Source: an uncultured Acetatifactor sp. (lineage in GTDB: Bacteria; Bacillota; Clostridia; Lachnospirales; Lachnospiraceae). Taken from it: a DNA stretch of 23,415 bases. A program made the position numbers and the translations under genes. This document shows, piece by piece, positions 1-9,154 of this stretch. The notes under the pieces are model-generated. The model made no database searches, was not told the DNA's origin, and saw only the letters and a list, made by a program, of their open reading frames with translations. The stretch is taken from NCBI GenBank assembly GCA_910580225.1, contig CAJTXE010000007.1, positions 116,620-140,034 of the forward strand, in the 5' to 3' direction. Every line of letters starts with the position of its first letter. Position 1 is the stretch's first letter.

Positions 1-499
1 TGTCTGTTGAAATCGTTTCGTCAGAATCATCTTCTGCTGACACCGAAATATCTGTCTCCTCCGAAGCATTTTCCTCCGATTCGGCCGCTTCTGTTTCTTC
101 TGAAATGTTTCCTTCCGAATCAGCAGCTTCTGTCTGCCCCGGAATGTTTTCTTCCAAGTCAGCTCCTTCCATGTCTGATGAGATCATTACATCAGAATCA
201 TTTTCTGCCAACGCCGGAGAGTCTGTCTCTTTTGAAGCATTTTCCTCTGATTCAGCTGCATCCGCCTCTGACGGAACATGCTCCTCGGACACGATACCTT
301 CCCCCCCTGTTTCTTCTGCGTCTGTTTCCTGCGCTTCCGGAATCGACGTTCCATCTGCAGGAATACTTTCATCGGAAATAACGGTATCAACAAATTTTGG
401 TTCTTCTGCCAATACAGTCAGATCCGTTCCTGAGGTAACCATACACAATGCAAGAAGCAATGCTAATATAGTTTTCGATTTTCTCCATATCGTCCTCAT
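1..499 (-). CDS. Secreted acidic repeat protein, N-terminal part (runs off left edge)
   Basis: Reading leftwards from the ATG at 499 the frame stays open for 166 codons to the window edge. Residues 1-31 are a signal peptide: a basic start (MRTIWRKSK), a Leu/Ala/Met core, and a likely cleavage site after VLA before EEP. Everything after it is low-complexity and very acidic, rich in Glu, Ser, Asp, Ala and Thr. Residues 82-109 recur as residues 139-166 with a 57-residue period; both begin AESEENAS and end in DSD...S(S/T)D. The start is supported by AAAGGAGAGGAG about 8 nt upstream. Large clostridial surface proteins often carry such a disordered linker ahead of their functional domains. Those domains lie outside the window, so no function can be given. 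The plus-strand frames here are its antisense shadow. Confidence 0.8.
   Translation of the reverse strand, partial: MRTIWRKSKTILALLLALCMVTSGTDLTVLAEEPKFVDTVISDESIPADGTSIPEAQETDAEETGGEGIVSEEHVPSEADAAESEENASKETDSPALAENDSDVMISSDMEGADLEENIPGQTEAADSEGNISEETEAAESEENASEETDISVSAEDDSDETISTD
2..256 (-). repeat. 171-bp-period coding repeat (two 84-bp copies)
   Basis: The segments 173-256 and 2-85 encode the 28-residue repeats of the acidic secreted protein. The plus-strand word gaagcattttcctc occurs at 234 and again 171 bp earlier at 63. Many of the differences between copies are synonymous (GAA TCA against GAA TCG), so this is an older in-frame duplication and not a fresh one. More copies may lie beyond the left edge. 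Confidence 0.7.
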
Positions 500-536
500 T
501 TTTTCGTCTCCTCTCCTTTATAAAATAGGTACACTT

Positions 537-574
537 GAAAATATCTGCCATATATTATTCTGACAGATATTTTC
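537..574 (-). promoter_or_regulatory. 11-bp perfect inverted repeat in the leader of the secreted protein gene
   Basis: GAAAATATCTG (537-547) and CAGATATTTTC (564-574) are perfectly complementary across a 16-nt AT-rich spacer. The dyad lies about 40 nt upstream of the start codon at 499. It could be a repressor operator or an AU-rich hairpin in the 5' leader. Neither the U-run nor the GC-rich stem of a terminator is present. A weak TACTAT -10-like box sits further upstream, around 590-596. Confidence 0.5.
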
Positions 575-661
575 GCGGTGATTTAATAGTAACATATAAT
601 TATCGATATTTCCAGACATAAATGAAGATATTATAAAAATGACAATACAAAAACAGCTGCG

Positions 662-3600
662 TCAAACAGGCGGCAATTGGGAATGCCTCTCTTCCGCCAC
701 GCCTGCAATCTCCATAACCACTTCGCTGTAATACCGGGGGCTTATGTCTTCCGGCCTGCAGCGGTTCTCCCGGCGAAACCGTTCAAGGTCTCCTCCATCC
801 CCAATGTTATCCGGAAAACGGTAAAAATAGAGATGTTCCACCGTAACTTCCCCGCTTTCATATCCCACGGAAGCGCCGGAAAAGGTCAGTTCGGCGCCGA
901 ATCTGCCGTCAATGCGGTAATAGCTGCTGAAAAACCCTGCGTCCAGTATTTTTCCCCGAACCCATCCCGCAGACAGAAGCTTTGCGGACAGCACAAGTCC
1001 GTCCAGTTCCCTGTTCTCAAAGCGGGCAACTGCCATTTCTTCCGTCTCTTCCTCTGCGAAACGGTAAACGGGACGTTCCAGCTGCGCAATGGGCTGTGAA
1101 ATCTCATATTCGGAAAGCTGCTCCTTCCAGAGCGCCAAATCCTCCCGGGTCAGCTCCAGGGGATGTACCAATCCGATGGTTCCCTCCTCCCGGTCAGTCA
1201 TTGCGCCCGGTTCATATTCGTTTCCGTCGGCCCGGTTGTAACTGCCGTCCTCCATATAGCGGAAGGAGTCCTTCAACATGCCCTGCTGATCATACACGCC
1301 CCAGATCAGCCCAGTGGCAAAGGCATGCATCACAGGATTTTGGACAAACAATTCCGTCCACTTCTCCCTCTGCCAGAAACGCCCTGTTCTGAGCGCCTGT
1401 TCCAGACGCAGTTTTTGGGTGGAAATCACATTTTTTAATTGCTTTTTTAACTGCTTCAACTCCGCTGCCGCCTGCTGTGCCTTTTCTGCATCATCCTGCT
1501 TTCCGGGCGCGGGCAGGCTTTTCCGTCTCTTTCCGTCACTGTCAAAAATTTCCAGTTCCATGGCCTCTGTCAGTTGCACCGTAAAATGCCGGGAACCAAA
1601 ATCCAGCCGGCGCTCCATCCTCCGGTCAAATCCCAGGTCCGGCACCATCCTGTCCTCCAGTTCTTCCCTGCTGATTCCCAACCGGGCTGCCGCCTGGGAA
1701 AGGGTCCTGACCGCCGCATTTTTAATCTGGCGGAATTTGCATTTCGCCGCCAATTGGTTCACGGTGAGAAAGGCCTCTTTGCTGCCGTTGAAAATCAGCG
1801 CATTGACGGCTTCCGCCGCAATGGCCCCTCTGGAATGTTCCGCCCAGTCCAGAATCTGGCGGGACAGAACGGGTACCACCGCCTCTCCCCCGTGAATGGA
1901 TATGGGGTAGAGCACCCATCTCTTCTTCGCTTCCGCGCCTGTCTGCAGCCATCTTGCATAAACGGCCTGCATGCAGGCAGACAGCTCTTCCGGTACCAGT
2001 GGCTTTGCCAGTTTTGCCCCGTCCGGATTGCGACCCAGAATATCCATTTCCCCGTAAACTGTCAATAAAGCATATATGTATTCTCGGGAAACCGAACTGC
2101 CGTCTGCACGGTGTACCTGGGGAAGCCCGGTTTCCTGCAGCCACTCTGTTTTCTGCTTTCTCCCGCCCCTGAAAATCTCTGCGGCAAGCCTTTCCTCCCC
2201 GCTCCCGTTGACCTGGGAACTACCGCCCTCCTCTGCCGTTTCCAGTTCTTCCGCCAATTTCTGCAGCAGTCCCATCACCTTTTTATTCTTTTCCCGGGCA
2301 AGGGCGTTTTTGATTTCATCCAGAAAAGAAGGCTGTCCCAACTCTCCCAATGCCAGAACCGCTGCTTCCCTGACTTTGGATTTTTTCGCCTGAAGCAGCT
2401 CTAAAATCTCCGGCGTCCACTGGGGATGTGTTCTGCAGGCTTCCAGAAACAGCCTTCTCACCTGCTTTGAACTGTCTTCCGCGCAGAAAAGCACGCTATT
2501 ATGGTAATCCTCCGGATCCAGTTTTTCCAGTACCTTCAAGGCAAAGGAGCGGGTGCGCTCTGTCCCTTCCCAAACCGCAGCTTTCATGCCCTCATCCCAC
2601 TGTTCCTTTCCTTCCCGCTGCCTCCTTCCGGCAAAAACTTCCCTGCAGAATTCCAGTAAATCGCTTTGGGCCTGTTTTTCTTTCACACCCCCGCATATGC
2701 CTGCCAATGCCTCCATCTGCATTTTCAGGGGAACCTGCTCTTCCTCCAGGATCTGAAGCAGTTTCTCTATCTGTTGTTCGGAAAAAAGCAGGGAACCGGA
2801 TTCCGAAGCCGGGGATTCAAGGCCGGATTCCGGACAGAGCGGATATCCGGCAAAAAAAGCGGTCTCCTTCCATAAGGCTTCCACTACCACAGCGCGATAG
2901 TACATGGATTTCTCATTCAGTTCCCATAAAAGCGCAATTTTCCCATATCGCTCCTCCTTGGGAAAAATCTCCTCCCAGTCCTTCATGCAGCCATCCAGTT
3001 CCCCTGCGGCACGAGTTCCCAGAAGATACCCTTTGACGGTTTCCCTGTGGGGGTCATATTGCAAAAGCAGCTCGGATGCAGTTTTTTCCAAAAACGTCTC
3101 TCTGTAAGAGGCCTGCATCTCCTGGTAAAGCGCCGGGTTTGCCTTTCCCACAATCTCCATCAGCAGACGGTATTGTTCCGAACTGCTCCGGGACACGGCA
3201 CTGCGGATTCCCTCCGGATTTTTCACCGCCATCCGTGCTGCCGTCTCTTCGCATCCGGCCTGAAGCGCCCACAGAATGTACGCCTCATCCGAGACAGGCA
3301 GCATTTCCTCTATTTCCGCCATCCGCTCCTGAAACCATGTGTCCCCCGCAATTCCCCTGCAGATATCCAGAGTATAGCTTCCCGGAGCGTGGACTCGCCA
3401 TCTGGACTGAAAATCCATTGCCACGGTCAGCCGCAGCAGAATTTCAAACCTTTCGGAATGCCTTAATGCCAGAAAAACACATGCCGTAAACCATGCCGGA
3501 TTGATCTCCTGTCTCTTCTGGTAAATCGATAGAATGCGCCGGGGAAAGGGGGTATCCTTTTTCGCTGTCCGTGCAAAATCCTGAAGTGCTTTCCGCTCCT

Positions 3601-4267
3601 GGGGTTCAAAAGCCGATAAATCCGCCAGGGCCAGGATCATGTCATTCCAAAAGAGTTCCGCCCTTGGAGCGGCGACCTCTGCCGGTGTATGGCGCAGGTA
3701 CATGGCCGTGAGAAGCAGGCGGGCGTAACTTCTCTTCCCTGTAGCGGAATAGCCGTCACAGTCCCGGCAGAATTCCGCTGCCTGAAAGAAAAGGGCTGTA
3801 TTTTCCCGGCCCTGTCCGCACAGCTTTCCTGTGTCCCTTGTATCGCCCCGCTGCAGCCTTTTCACGCATATGGCGGCCCTGACTGCTGCTTTTTGGGCCT
3901 CCCCCTGTTCTCCCGTACAATAGAGAAGCATTTTCTCCACAGCTTCGACACCGGCAGAAGAATCTCCTGTCAGCGCCAGCCATGCCGTGGATCCCCCTGC
4001 CCATACCAGAAAACGCACCAGGCGCCCCAGTTTCTCTTTTCTGTTTTTCTTCTGAAGCCACTGGGGATATCGGGCCCTGCCCGGTATATCATAACCTACA
4101 GAGGCTGTAAAATCCACAGGCTTCAATTCCTTCAGAAGTTCAGGTTCTTCCTGCCTGTCCATATCCAGGTATGTTTCCGCAAGCTCCTGGTTTTTTCCGT
4201 ACAGTTTTATGGCCTTCCAAAATGCCTGCCGGATGTTTTCCTCTTCCTGTTGATCCTGTAATCTCAT
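662..4267 (-). CDS. DUF4132 domain-containing protein with HEAT-like repeats
   Basis: This is a cytoplasmic protein of about 1,200 residues with no signal peptide or membrane segment. The middle part contains HEAT-like helical repeats (for example SSKQVRRLFLEACRTHPQW followed by KKSKVREAAVLALGELGQP). The C-terminal third matches the DUF4132 pattern: a long Lys/Gln-rich helix, RLEQALRTGRFWQREKW, HAFATGLIWGVYD, and near the end a WVRGKILDAGFFSSYYR segment. The biochemical role of DUF4132 is not established; the E. coli relative is YehI. I prefer the ATG at 4267 because AGAGG lies 10 nt upstream. The ATG at 4276 is possible but its AGAGG nearly touches it. A longer frame reaching 4354 overlaps miaB and has no ribosome site. 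It starts about 50 nt after miaB with no terminator between them, so co-transcription is likely. Confidence 0.8.
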   Translation of the reverse strand: MRLQDQQEEENIRQAFWKAIKLYGKNQELAETYLDMDRQEEPELLKELKPVDFTASVGYDIPGRARYPQWLQKKNRKEKLGRLVRFLVWAGGSTAWLALTGDSSAGVEAVEKMLLYCTGEQGEAQKAAVRAAICVKRLQRGDTRDTGKLCGQGRENTALFFQAAEFCRDCDGYSATGKRSYARLLLTAMYLRHTPAEVAAPRAELFWNDMILALADLSAFEPQERKALQDFARTAKKDTPFPRRILSIYQKRQEINPAWFTACVFLALRHSERFEILLRLTVAMDFQSRWRVHAPGSYTLDICRGIAGDTWFQERMAEIEEMLPVSDEAYILWALQAGCEETAARMAVKNPEGIRSAVSRSSSEQYRLLMEIVGKANPALYQEMQASYRETFLEKTASELLLQYDPHRETVKGYLLGTRAAGELDGCMKDWEEIFPKEERYGKIALLWELNEKSMYYRAVVVEALWKETAFFAGYPLCPESGLESPASESGSLLFSEQQIEKLLQILEEEQVPLKMQMEALAGICGGVKEKQAQSDLLEFCREVFAGRRQREGKEQWDEGMKAAVWEGTERTRSFALKVLEKLDPEDYHNSVLFCAEDSSKQVRRLFLEACRTHPQWTPEILELLQAKKSKVREAAVLALGELGQPSFLDEIKNALAREKNKKVMGLLQKLAEELETAEEGGSSQVNGSGEERLAAEIFRGGRKQKTEWLQETGLPQVHRADGSSVSREYIYALLTVYGEMDILGRNPDGAKLAKPLVPEELSACMQAVYARWLQTGAEAKKRWVLYPISIHGGEAVVPVLSRQILDWAEHSRGAIAAEAVNALIFNGSKEAFLTVNQLAAKCKFRQIKNAAVRTLSQAAARLGISREELEDRMVPDLGFDRRMERRLDFGSRHFTVQLTEAMELEIFDSDGKRRKSLPAPGKQDDAEKAQQAAAELKQLKKQLKNVISTQKLRLEQALRTGRFWQREKWTELFVQNPVMHAFATGLIWGVYDQQGMLKDSFRYMEDGSYNRADGNEYEPGAMTDREEGTIGLVHPLELTREDLALWKEQLSEYEISQPIAQLERPVYRFAEEETEEMAVARFENRELDGLVLSAKLLSAGWVRGKILDAGFFSSYYRIDGRFGAELTFSGASVGYESGEVTVEHLYFYRFPDNIGDGGDLERFRRENRCRPEDISPRYYSEVVMEIAGVAEERHSQLPPV

Positions 4268-4317
4268 AATCCTCATTCCTCTTCCTTTTAAAGCTGACTC
4301 TAAGGCTGACTCCGGTT

Positions 4318-5841
4318 TTACACACAATGGCCAATGTAATAAAATCCATGGCACTCATCCAAACATACCTTCACCACTTTGCCGATGAGGGATGCGTCCC
4401 CCGGAACATGTACCACGGTATTGTTGGAGAGCCTGCCTGTTACCATGGGAACTTTGGGGGGATTGGCAGCATCAGGGGCTTCGGCGGAGTCGTTGACTTC
4501 CTCAATCAGGACCTCCATGACCTGTCCCTGGTACTTTGCCACCTGGCTCCGCGCCGTATCCTGCACCAGTTTCAGAAGCCTGTCAAATCCTGCCTTCACC
4601 TGCTCCTTCGGCACCTGGTTCTCCATGGCGGCGGCCGGAGTTCCGGTACGCTTGGAGTAGATGAAGGTAAAGGCATTGTCAAACTTTACCCTGCGCACCA
4701 CATCCATGGTTTCCTCCAGATCCTCCGCCGTCTCCCCGGGAAAACCCACGATGATATCCGTGGTAATGGCGATATCCGGTATTCTCTCCCGGATACGCCC
4801 GGCCAGTTCCAGATACTGTTCCTTGGTATACCTCCGGTTCATCCGCTCCAGAATGCGGGTGGAACCGGACTGCAGGGGCAGGTGCAGGTGACGGCAGATT
4901 TTCCCGGACCGTGCCATCACTTCTATCAGTTCGTCGGAAAGATCCTTGGGGTGGGAGGTCATAAATCGGATGCGCTTTAACCCTTCTATCTTTTCTACTT
5001 CTGTCAGCAGCTGCGCAAAGGTCATGGGATTGTCCAGATTTTTCCCATAGGAATTCACATTCTGCCCGAGAAGCATAATCTCCGCCACACCGTCGTCCAC
5101 AAGCCTGCGGATTTCTGCTAGGATGTCCTCCGGTTTCCTGCTGCGCTCCCGCCCCCGGACATAGGGTACAATGCAGTAGCTGCAGAAATTATTGCAGCCA
5201 AACATGATATTAATGCCGGATTTAAAAGAATATTTTCGTTCCGCCGGCAAATCTTCCACGATTTTATCCGTATCCTTCCAGATATCGATTATCATGCCCT
5301 CTGTCTGAAAGGAGGTATACAGCAGTTCCGCAAATTTGTAGATATTATGGGTGCCGAAAATCAAATCAATAAAGGAATAGCTCTTTTTCAGCTTCTCAAT
5401 CACCGTCGGTTCCTGCATCATACAGCCGCAAAGGGCAATCTTCATTTGGGGATTGCGGCGCTTGTATCCGTTCAGCTCACCCAGCCTGCCATAGACCCTC
5501 TGGTTGGCGTTATCCCGTACGGTACAGGTGTTGAAAATCACAAAATCCGCATGCTCGTCTTCCGCGAGCAGGTAGCCCGCCTGTTCCAGGATACCTGACA
5601 GTTTTTCCGAGTCCCTGGCATTCATCTGACAGCCGAAAGTCGTGACGCAGGCTGTGGGAAAACGGTGATTTTCCCGTTCAAAATTCCCAACCCACTCCCG
5701 GCATTTTGCCATGAAATAATACTGGCGGGCGAGTTCTTCTGCGGGAGGTTCTGCATTGATATCTATTTTATCTAAATATATTTCATTATGATGCGTAGCT
5801 TCATTATTCATTTTCTCTTGAATTTTCTCCCTTTCTAACAT
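4318..5841 (-). CDS. miaB: tRNA-2-methylthio-N6-dimethylallyladenosine synthase MiaB
   Basis: MiaB is a radical SAM methylthiotransferase that converts i6A37 to ms2i6A37 in tRNAs reading UNN codons. The N-terminal UPF0004 domain shows its three cluster cysteines: FGCQMNARDSEK (C71), NTCTVRDNANQRVYG (C106) and CGCMMQEP (C140). The radical SAM motif FGCNNFCSYCIVPYVRGRE gives C216, C220 and C223 (CX3CX2C). Further hallmarks are LLGQNVNSYG, FMTSHPKDLSDELI, HLPLQSGS and TDIIVGFPGET. A C-terminal TRAM domain starts near residue 440 and carries a Pro/Ala-rich insertion. The 507-residue length is slightly above the family average because of an N-terminal extension. The start is uncertain: neither 5841 nor the internal ATG at 5811 has a well-spaced ribosome site. 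DUF4132 follows directly. Confidence 0.93.
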   Translation of the reverse strand: MLEREKIQEKMNNEATHHNEIYLDKIDINAEPPAEELARQYYFMAKCREWVGNFERENHRFPTACVTTFGCQMNARDSEKLSGILEQAGYLLAEDEHADFVIFNTCTVRDNANQRVYGRLGELNGYKRRNPQMKIALCGCMMQEPTVIEKLKKSYSFIDLIFGTHNIYKFAELLYTSFQTEGMIIDIWKDTDKIVEDLPAERKYSFKSGINIMFGCNNFCSYCIVPYVRGRERSRKPEDILAEIRRLVDDGVAEIMLLGQNVNSYGKNLDNPMTFAQLLTEVEKIEGLKRIRFMTSHPKDLSDELIEVMARSGKICRHLHLPLQSGSTRILERMNRRYTKEQYLELAGRIRERIPDIAITTDIIVGFPGETAEDLEETMDVVRRVKFDNAFTFIYSKRTGTPAAAMENQVPKEQVKAGFDRLLKLVQDTARSQVAKYQGQVMEVLIEEVNDSAEAPDAANPPKVPMVTGRLSNNTVVHVPGDASLIGKVVKVCLDECHGFYYIGHCV

Positions 5842-5937
5842 ATCATATCCAAAAAGATGCGGTTTTTTACCGTACCGCTTTATGGCTTAAGCGGGGTGCT
5901 CGTTTTCTTTTTGATGCTTTTCTAACACATTATAAGG

Positions 5938-5973
5938 AAAAACCCCCGAAGGTATTGCTGATCCTTTCGGAGG
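5938..5973 (-). terminator. Rho-independent terminator after pepT
   Basis: On the minus strand CCTCCGAAAGG (right arm, to 5973) pairs with CCTTCGGGGG (5943-5952) around a 10-nt loop, with one bulged A and one G-U pair. TTTTT (5938-5942) follows at once. It lies about 70 nt past the pepT stop and closes the pepT transcript before miaB. Confidence 0.8.
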
Positions 5974-6043
5974 TTACAGTCTTTCCTGCCGCGCCCGGAT
6001 ATGCAGAGGTTTTATCCAAAGCAATCCGCTGCTTCCCGGCTTC

Positions 6044-7279
6044 TCATAATCCGCTGCCGTATTTCTCTGCCAGTCTTACCAGAAGCTCCGTGACCTTTTC
6101 CATGGACTGTACGCAGACATATTCAAAACGGCTGTGAAAGTTCCCGCCGCCCGTACACAGGTTCGGGCAGGGCAGCCCCATGTAGGAAAGCCTTGCTCCG
6201 TCCGTGCCGCCCCGGACAGAACAGATCTCCGGTTCCGTGCCCATCCGCCGGATCATTTCGGCAGCGTTTTCAATCAGATGCCTGTGGGGTTCCAGGACTT
6301 CCTTCATATTATAATAGCTGTCCTGAACCTCCGCCTCCACGGTTCCTTCCCCGTATTTCCGGTTCAGAAAATCGGCGCACTGCTGAAACAGCTGCTTTTT
6401 CTGCTCAAACAGTGCCCTGTCATGGTCCCTGATGATATATTCGGTTACCGTCTTCTCTACATCCCCTTCAATATGCTCCAGATGGAAGAAGCCCTCTTCT
6501 CCTTCCGTATACATGGGATTCTGGAAAACCGGGAGCATCGACTGGAATTCAAAGGCGATCAGCATGGCATTGACCATGGCGCCCTTGGCCGAACCCGGAT
6601 GGGCGCTGACGCCATGTACGGTAAGTTTCGCCCCTGCCGCGTTGAATGTCCCGTCCTCTATGTGCCCAAACCGATCTCCGTCCACAGTGTAGGCAAAATC
6701 CGCGCCGAACAGCTTCACATCAAAATGCGCCGTTCCCTGGCCGATCTCCTCGTCCGGGGTAAAGCCAATCCGGATCTTTCCGTGCTTTACTTCCGGATGC
6801 TGCAGCAGGTATTCGCAGGCAGCCATAATCTCCGCAACCCCCGCCTTGTCGTCGCCTCCCAGAAGCGTGGTGCCGTCGGTTACAATCAAATCCTGTCCCC
6901 TGTAACTGCCCAGTTCCGGATAGTCGGCTGCCCGGAAAATAATATGTTCCTTTTCGTTCAATACAATATCGTTTCCGTCATAATTTTCCACAATTCTGGG
7001 CTTCACATCCCTGCCGGACACCACGGGAGCCGTATCCATATGGGCAATCAGTCCAAGCACAGGCGCGTTTTCACAGCCCTGGGAAGCAGGCACGGATGCA
7101 TAGACATAGCAATGCTCCCTGTCATAGGTAATCTCCGCCGCCCCCATGGCTTCCAGCTGCGCTGTCAGAAGCTTTGCCAGTTCATGCTGCTTCTGCGTAC
7201 TGGGCGAAGTCCCTGTATCATCCTCCGACCGGGTATCAATTTTTACATACTGCAGAAAATAATCGACAGTTTTTGACAT
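6044..7279 (-). CDS. pepT: Peptidase T (tripeptide aminopeptidase)
   Basis: PepT is a cytoplasmic M20B metallopeptidase that removes the N-terminal residue of tripeptides using two zinc ions. The metal ligands and catalytic residues are visible: HMDTAP (H80, D82), GGDDKAG (D143/D144), DEEIGQG (E177, E178), YTVDGD (D200) and the late GGNFHSRFE histidine. The dimerisation segment starts at GVSAHPGSAKG. The predicted 411 residues match the usual size (about 410). The start at 7279 (MSKTVDYFLQY) has AGAGG 9-10 nt upstream and agrees with known N-termini. The frame extends further upstream but only through non-coding leader. It has its own promoter inside the end of the symporter gene, and a terminator follows. 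Confidence 0.95.
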   Translation of the reverse strand: MSKTVDYFLQYVKIDTRSEDDTGTSPSTQKQHELAKLLTAQLEAMGAAEITYDREHCYVYASVPASQGCENAPVLGLIAHMDTAPVVSGRDVKPRIVENYDGNDIVLNEKEHIIFRAADYPELGSYRGQDLIVTDGTTLLGGDDKAGVAEIMAACEYLLQHPEVKHGKIRIGFTPDEEIGQGTAHFDVKLFGADFAYTVDGDRFGHIEDGTFNAAGAKLTVHGVSAHPGSAKGAMVNAMLIAFEFQSMLPVFQNPMYTEGEEGFFHLEHIEGDVEKTVTEYIIRDHDRALFEQKKQLFQQCADFLNRKYGEGTVEAEVQDSYYNMKEVLEPHRHLIENAAEMIRRMGTEPEICSVRGGTDGARLSYMGLPCPNLCTGGGNFHSRFEYVCVQSMEKVTELLVRLAEKYGSGL

Positions 7280-7380
7280 TTTTCTTTTCCTCTTTTCTCT
7301 CTGTAAATCTGCTGTAAATCCATGGACTGTATCGTCTCTATCCTGTCCTGTGCTGCCATGCCCCTGCCGCACATGTTTTC

Positions 7381-7409
7381 ATTATAGCAATCAATATCTG
7401 GCGTGTAAA
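7381..7409 (-). promoter_or_regulatory. Sigma-A-type promoter for pepT
   Basis: On the minus strand TTTACA (7404-7409), a 17-nt spacer and TATAAT (7381-7386) form a near-consensus promoter. It overlaps the last codons of the AGCS gene and gives a leader of about 95 nt before the pepT start. The leader contains the direct repeat CTGTAAATC twice, near 7303-7320. PepT can therefore be expressed separately from the upstream genes. Confidence 0.75.
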
Positions 7410-9097
7410 GCCTTTTTTCCGCCTGCGCCCTTCCCTGCAGTCCTCCCCTGGCGCCCCATGGATTTCTCTCCCGGAACCGGGTATGCCCGGATTTCCCGGC
7501 AGGCTTTCCCGGACAGGACCAGGACGCAAATCAGATTGGGCACTGCCATCAGGGCATTGCAGATGTCCGAGAAATTCCAGACGGCTTCCAGGGAGGAAAT
7601 ACAGCCAAGGAAAGCAGTCAGCCCATAAACAAAGCGGTACCAGAGATTGTATTTTGATTTTCCGCCCATGAGGAATTCGAAAGCCCGTTCTCCCTGATAC
7701 GCCCAGCCGATAATGGTGGCAAAGGCAAAAAGCACAATGCAGACGCTTACAAAGCTGCCTCCCCATTCCCCCAAAGTGGTCTGAAAAGCTGCCAGAGTCA
7801 GCGCCGTGCCGTTCAGTGGATTTCCGGCTGCATCCGTTTTGCCCAGTACACCGGAAACCGCAAAAGCCAGTCCCGTGATGGTGCAGACCACCACCGTATC
7901 CAGAAATACTCCAGTCATACTGATATATCCCTGTCGTACATAGTCATCCGTATCCGCAGCCGCAGTGGTGATACCGGAAGCTCCCAGGCCCGCCTCATTG
8001 GAGAAAATCCCCCTGGACACACCCCACCGCAGGGACTGGAAAGCCGTCACCGTTATGCTGCCGAAGAGTCCTCCCGACACCGCCTCCGGATAAAAGGCTG
8101 CCGTCAGAATGCCGCCCACTGCCCCCGGCAGCGCCCGCCAGTGGGTCACAATCACAGCCAATGCCCCCACCAGATAAAAAACACCCATAAAGGGCACCAG
8201 AACCTGGGTCACCTTTCCGATCACGCCGATTCCTCCCAACACCACCAGAATCGTAACAATGGTCAGCAGCAGTCCGGTGTTCGCCTTTGGCACGCCGAAG
8301 GCAACCCATACCGCGTCCGCAATGGAATTGGACTGGGTCATATTTCCCATGCCGAAGGAAGCCGTCACCGCAAACAGCGCAAAGGCAAAGCCCAGTACCC
8401 GGCCTGCCTTTTTGTGGGGAAAGGCGTGGAGGCAGGTGTACATGGGACCTCCTGCGATCTCCCCCCTGTCGTTCATGCCTCTGTACTTTACTGCCAGCAT
8501 GCTCTCCACCAGCTTGGTTGCCATTCCCACAATACTGGTTGCCACCATCCAGAACAGCGCTCCCGGCCCGCCCAGTACCATGGCGGTAGCCACACCCACG
8601 ATATTGCCGATTCCCAGGGTGGTAGCCAGTTCTGTGGTCAGAGAAGCCAGAGAAGAAACCTTGCCGGAGGATCTTCGGCCTGGGGCGTATCTGTGTTTAC
8701 GCTGTCTTCCCGCATACCCGCCGCTTCCTCCGTTCCGTCGTGTTCCCGCAGCCCCGTTTGCGTTCTGTTCCGACAGCCGATCTCCGATTCCATATGTATC
8801 CCCGGCCCGCTTTCCGGAATTCCCCCTGTGATATGCCTCCCCTGTTCCCCCATCCGGATCTTCCCTGCCCTTTTCCGCTTCCATGCCGAACGCACAGCGC
8901 AGTGCAAACTTCAGATTTTTCAGCGGCAGAAGATCCAGCCGCAGTGTCAGATAACATCCGCTGCCAAGGAGAAGCACCAGCATCCACGGTCCCCATACCA
9001 GATTATCCAGATACGCAATGAACTGTTCTATGACGGTGCCTGCCAGAACCGTCCCTTCCAACATCCTGTGTACAAGAATGCCTACCGATAAATTCAC
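7391..9097 (-). CDS. AGCS family amino acid:sodium/proton symporter with an extra hydrophilic loop
   Basis: This is a polytopic inner-membrane transporter of the alanine/glycine:cation symporter family (alsT/dagA-like). Family signatures are present: GIGNIVGVATAMVLGGPGA, GGPMYTCL, RGIFSNEAGLGASG and TIIGWAYQGERAFEFL. The start is a GTG at 9097 with AAAAGGGG 5 nt upstream; the ATG at 9064 has AGG pressed directly against it. The protein is 568 residues, while the family is usually 450-480. Most of the excess is one block, residues 72-143 (8669-8884). It is rich in Gly, Arg, Glu and Asn and sits between the second hydrophobic segment and the conserved SLTTELATTLGIGN helix. A Gly/Lys-rich tail is also present. 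The substrate cannot be fixed from sequence; alanine, glycine or glutamine are typical. It starts 58 nt after the membrane-protein gene of the two-component operon. Confidence 0.9.
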   Translation of the reverse strand: MNLSVGILVHRMLEGTVLAGTVIEQFIAYLDNLVWGPWMLVLLLGSGCYLTLRLDLLPLKNLKFALRCAFGMEAEKGREDPDGGTGEAYHRGNSGKRAGDTYGIGDRLSEQNANGAAGTRRNGGSGGYAGRQRKHRYAPGRRSSGKVSSLASLTTELATTLGIGNIVGVATAMVLGGPGALFWMVATSIVGMATKLVESMLAVKYRGMNDRGEIAGGPMYTCLHAFPHKKAGRVLGFAFALFAVTASFGMGNMTQSNSIADAVWVAFGVPKANTGLLLTIVTILVVLGGIGVIGKVTQVLVPFMGVFYLVGALAVIVTHWRALPGAVGGILTAAFYPEAVSGGLFGSITVTAFQSLRWGVSRGIFSNEAGLGASGITTAAADTDDYVRQGYISMTGVFLDTVVVCTITGLAFAVSGVLGKTDAAGNPLNGTALTLAAFQTTLGEWGGSFVSVCIVLFAFATIIGWAYQGERAFEFLMGGKSKYNLWYRFVYGLTAFLGCISSLEAVWNFSDICNALMAVPNLICVLVLSGKACREIRAYPVPGEKSMGRQGRTAGKGAGGKKALHARY

Positions 9098-9154
9098 AAA
9101 AACCCCTTTTTATCCTATCCTCGTTTCTCTAAATATATCGGTACAAGGGCATTT

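Noticed and set aside
105..563. Plus-strand Ser/Ala-rich frame at the left end
   Set aside because: It is the complement of the acidic repeat protein, which has a signal peptide and ribosome site on the minus strand; Glu codons read backwards give Ser-rich nonsense.
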